From NCBI GenBank assembly GCA_014529385.2, contig CM043965.1:66488190-66552189 (forward strand): a DNA stretch of 64,000 nucleotides, written 5' to 3'. The first letter of the stretch is position 1; every line of letters starts with the position of its first letter. The position numbers were made by a program, and so were the translations under genes. This DNA is from Adiantum capillus-veneris (taxonomy: Eukaryota; Streptophyta; Polypodiopsida; Polypodiales; Pteridaceae). The notes beneath the pieces are model-generated. The model saw only the letters and a program-made list of their open reading frames with translations, searched no databases and had not been told where the DNA came from. Below are positions 63,991 to 64,000 of the stretch, one piece after another.

Positions 63991-64000
63991 CACAACCAAA

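Noticed and set aside
63100-64000. Endogenous pararetrovirus (caulimovirid) at the right edge
   Set aside because: The TATA box and preceding ORF order would fit, but no RT, movement-protein or coat-protein motif is present in the window.

Overview
This window looks like repeat-rich nuclear DNA from a land plant with a large genome. The evidence is plant-type Ty1/copia and Ty3/gypsy LTR retrotransposons inserted into one another, copia primer-binding sites matching initiator tRNA-Met (TGGTATCAGAGC), dinucleotide microsatellites up to 104 bp, and almost no intact host genes. A fern or other early-diverging lineage is possible, but the sequence does not settle the clade. I see no operons, CRISPR arrays, rRNA or tRNA genes.

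Layout. 1-3396: 3' part of an internally deleted copia element (B). 4237-7610 (minus): 3'-truncated copia element (F). 7674-13106 (plus): complete but dead copia element (A) with a CCAGG target duplication. 13.1-19.5 kb: non-LTR DNA with a histone-H3-like ORF, a foldback element, an unrecognised minus-strand gene candidate, an inverted repeat and a 125-bp tandem duplication. 19.5-22.2 kb (minus): decayed coiled-coil gene. 22.2-25.26 kb (plus): 5'-truncated Ty3/gypsy element (H). 25.4-25.9 kb: microsatellite cluster. 26148-27770: a 1.6-kb solo LTR (TSD TCTAC). 29874 to about 44310: a nest in which old copia element E (minus) is broken by non-autonomous copia C (minus) and by a compound copia D (plus) with LTR-internal-LTR-internal-LTR structure and an ATGTG duplication at its outer edges. 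45736-60822 (minus): a 15-kb Ty3/gypsy element G (TSD AAATT) with another 1.6-kb solo LTR (TSD GTCCA) in its gag. 60.8-63.0 kb (minus): second copy of the coiled-coil gene, into which G inserted. 63.0-64.0 kb: a broken plus-strand ORF and a TATA-containing promoter-like stretch.

How the parts relate. A and its relatives B, C and E form one copia clade. A keeps gag-PR-IN-RT-RH, although each catalytic centre is damaged. B, C and E all lack the integrase core and the catalytic part of RT, yet keep gag or knuckle, protease and an RT/RH tail, so they look like a non-autonomous derivative group. D and F form a second copia clade. G and H are one gypsy family. Besides gag-PR-RT-RH-IN it carries a downstream ORF X with a second retropepsin-like domain overlapping the end of integrase, an internal polypurine tract, and a small ORF Y shared by both copies. 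This 3' module is the most unusual content. The H3-like ORF at 13.65-13.99 kb and the duplicated coiled-coil gene are the best non-LTR candidates.
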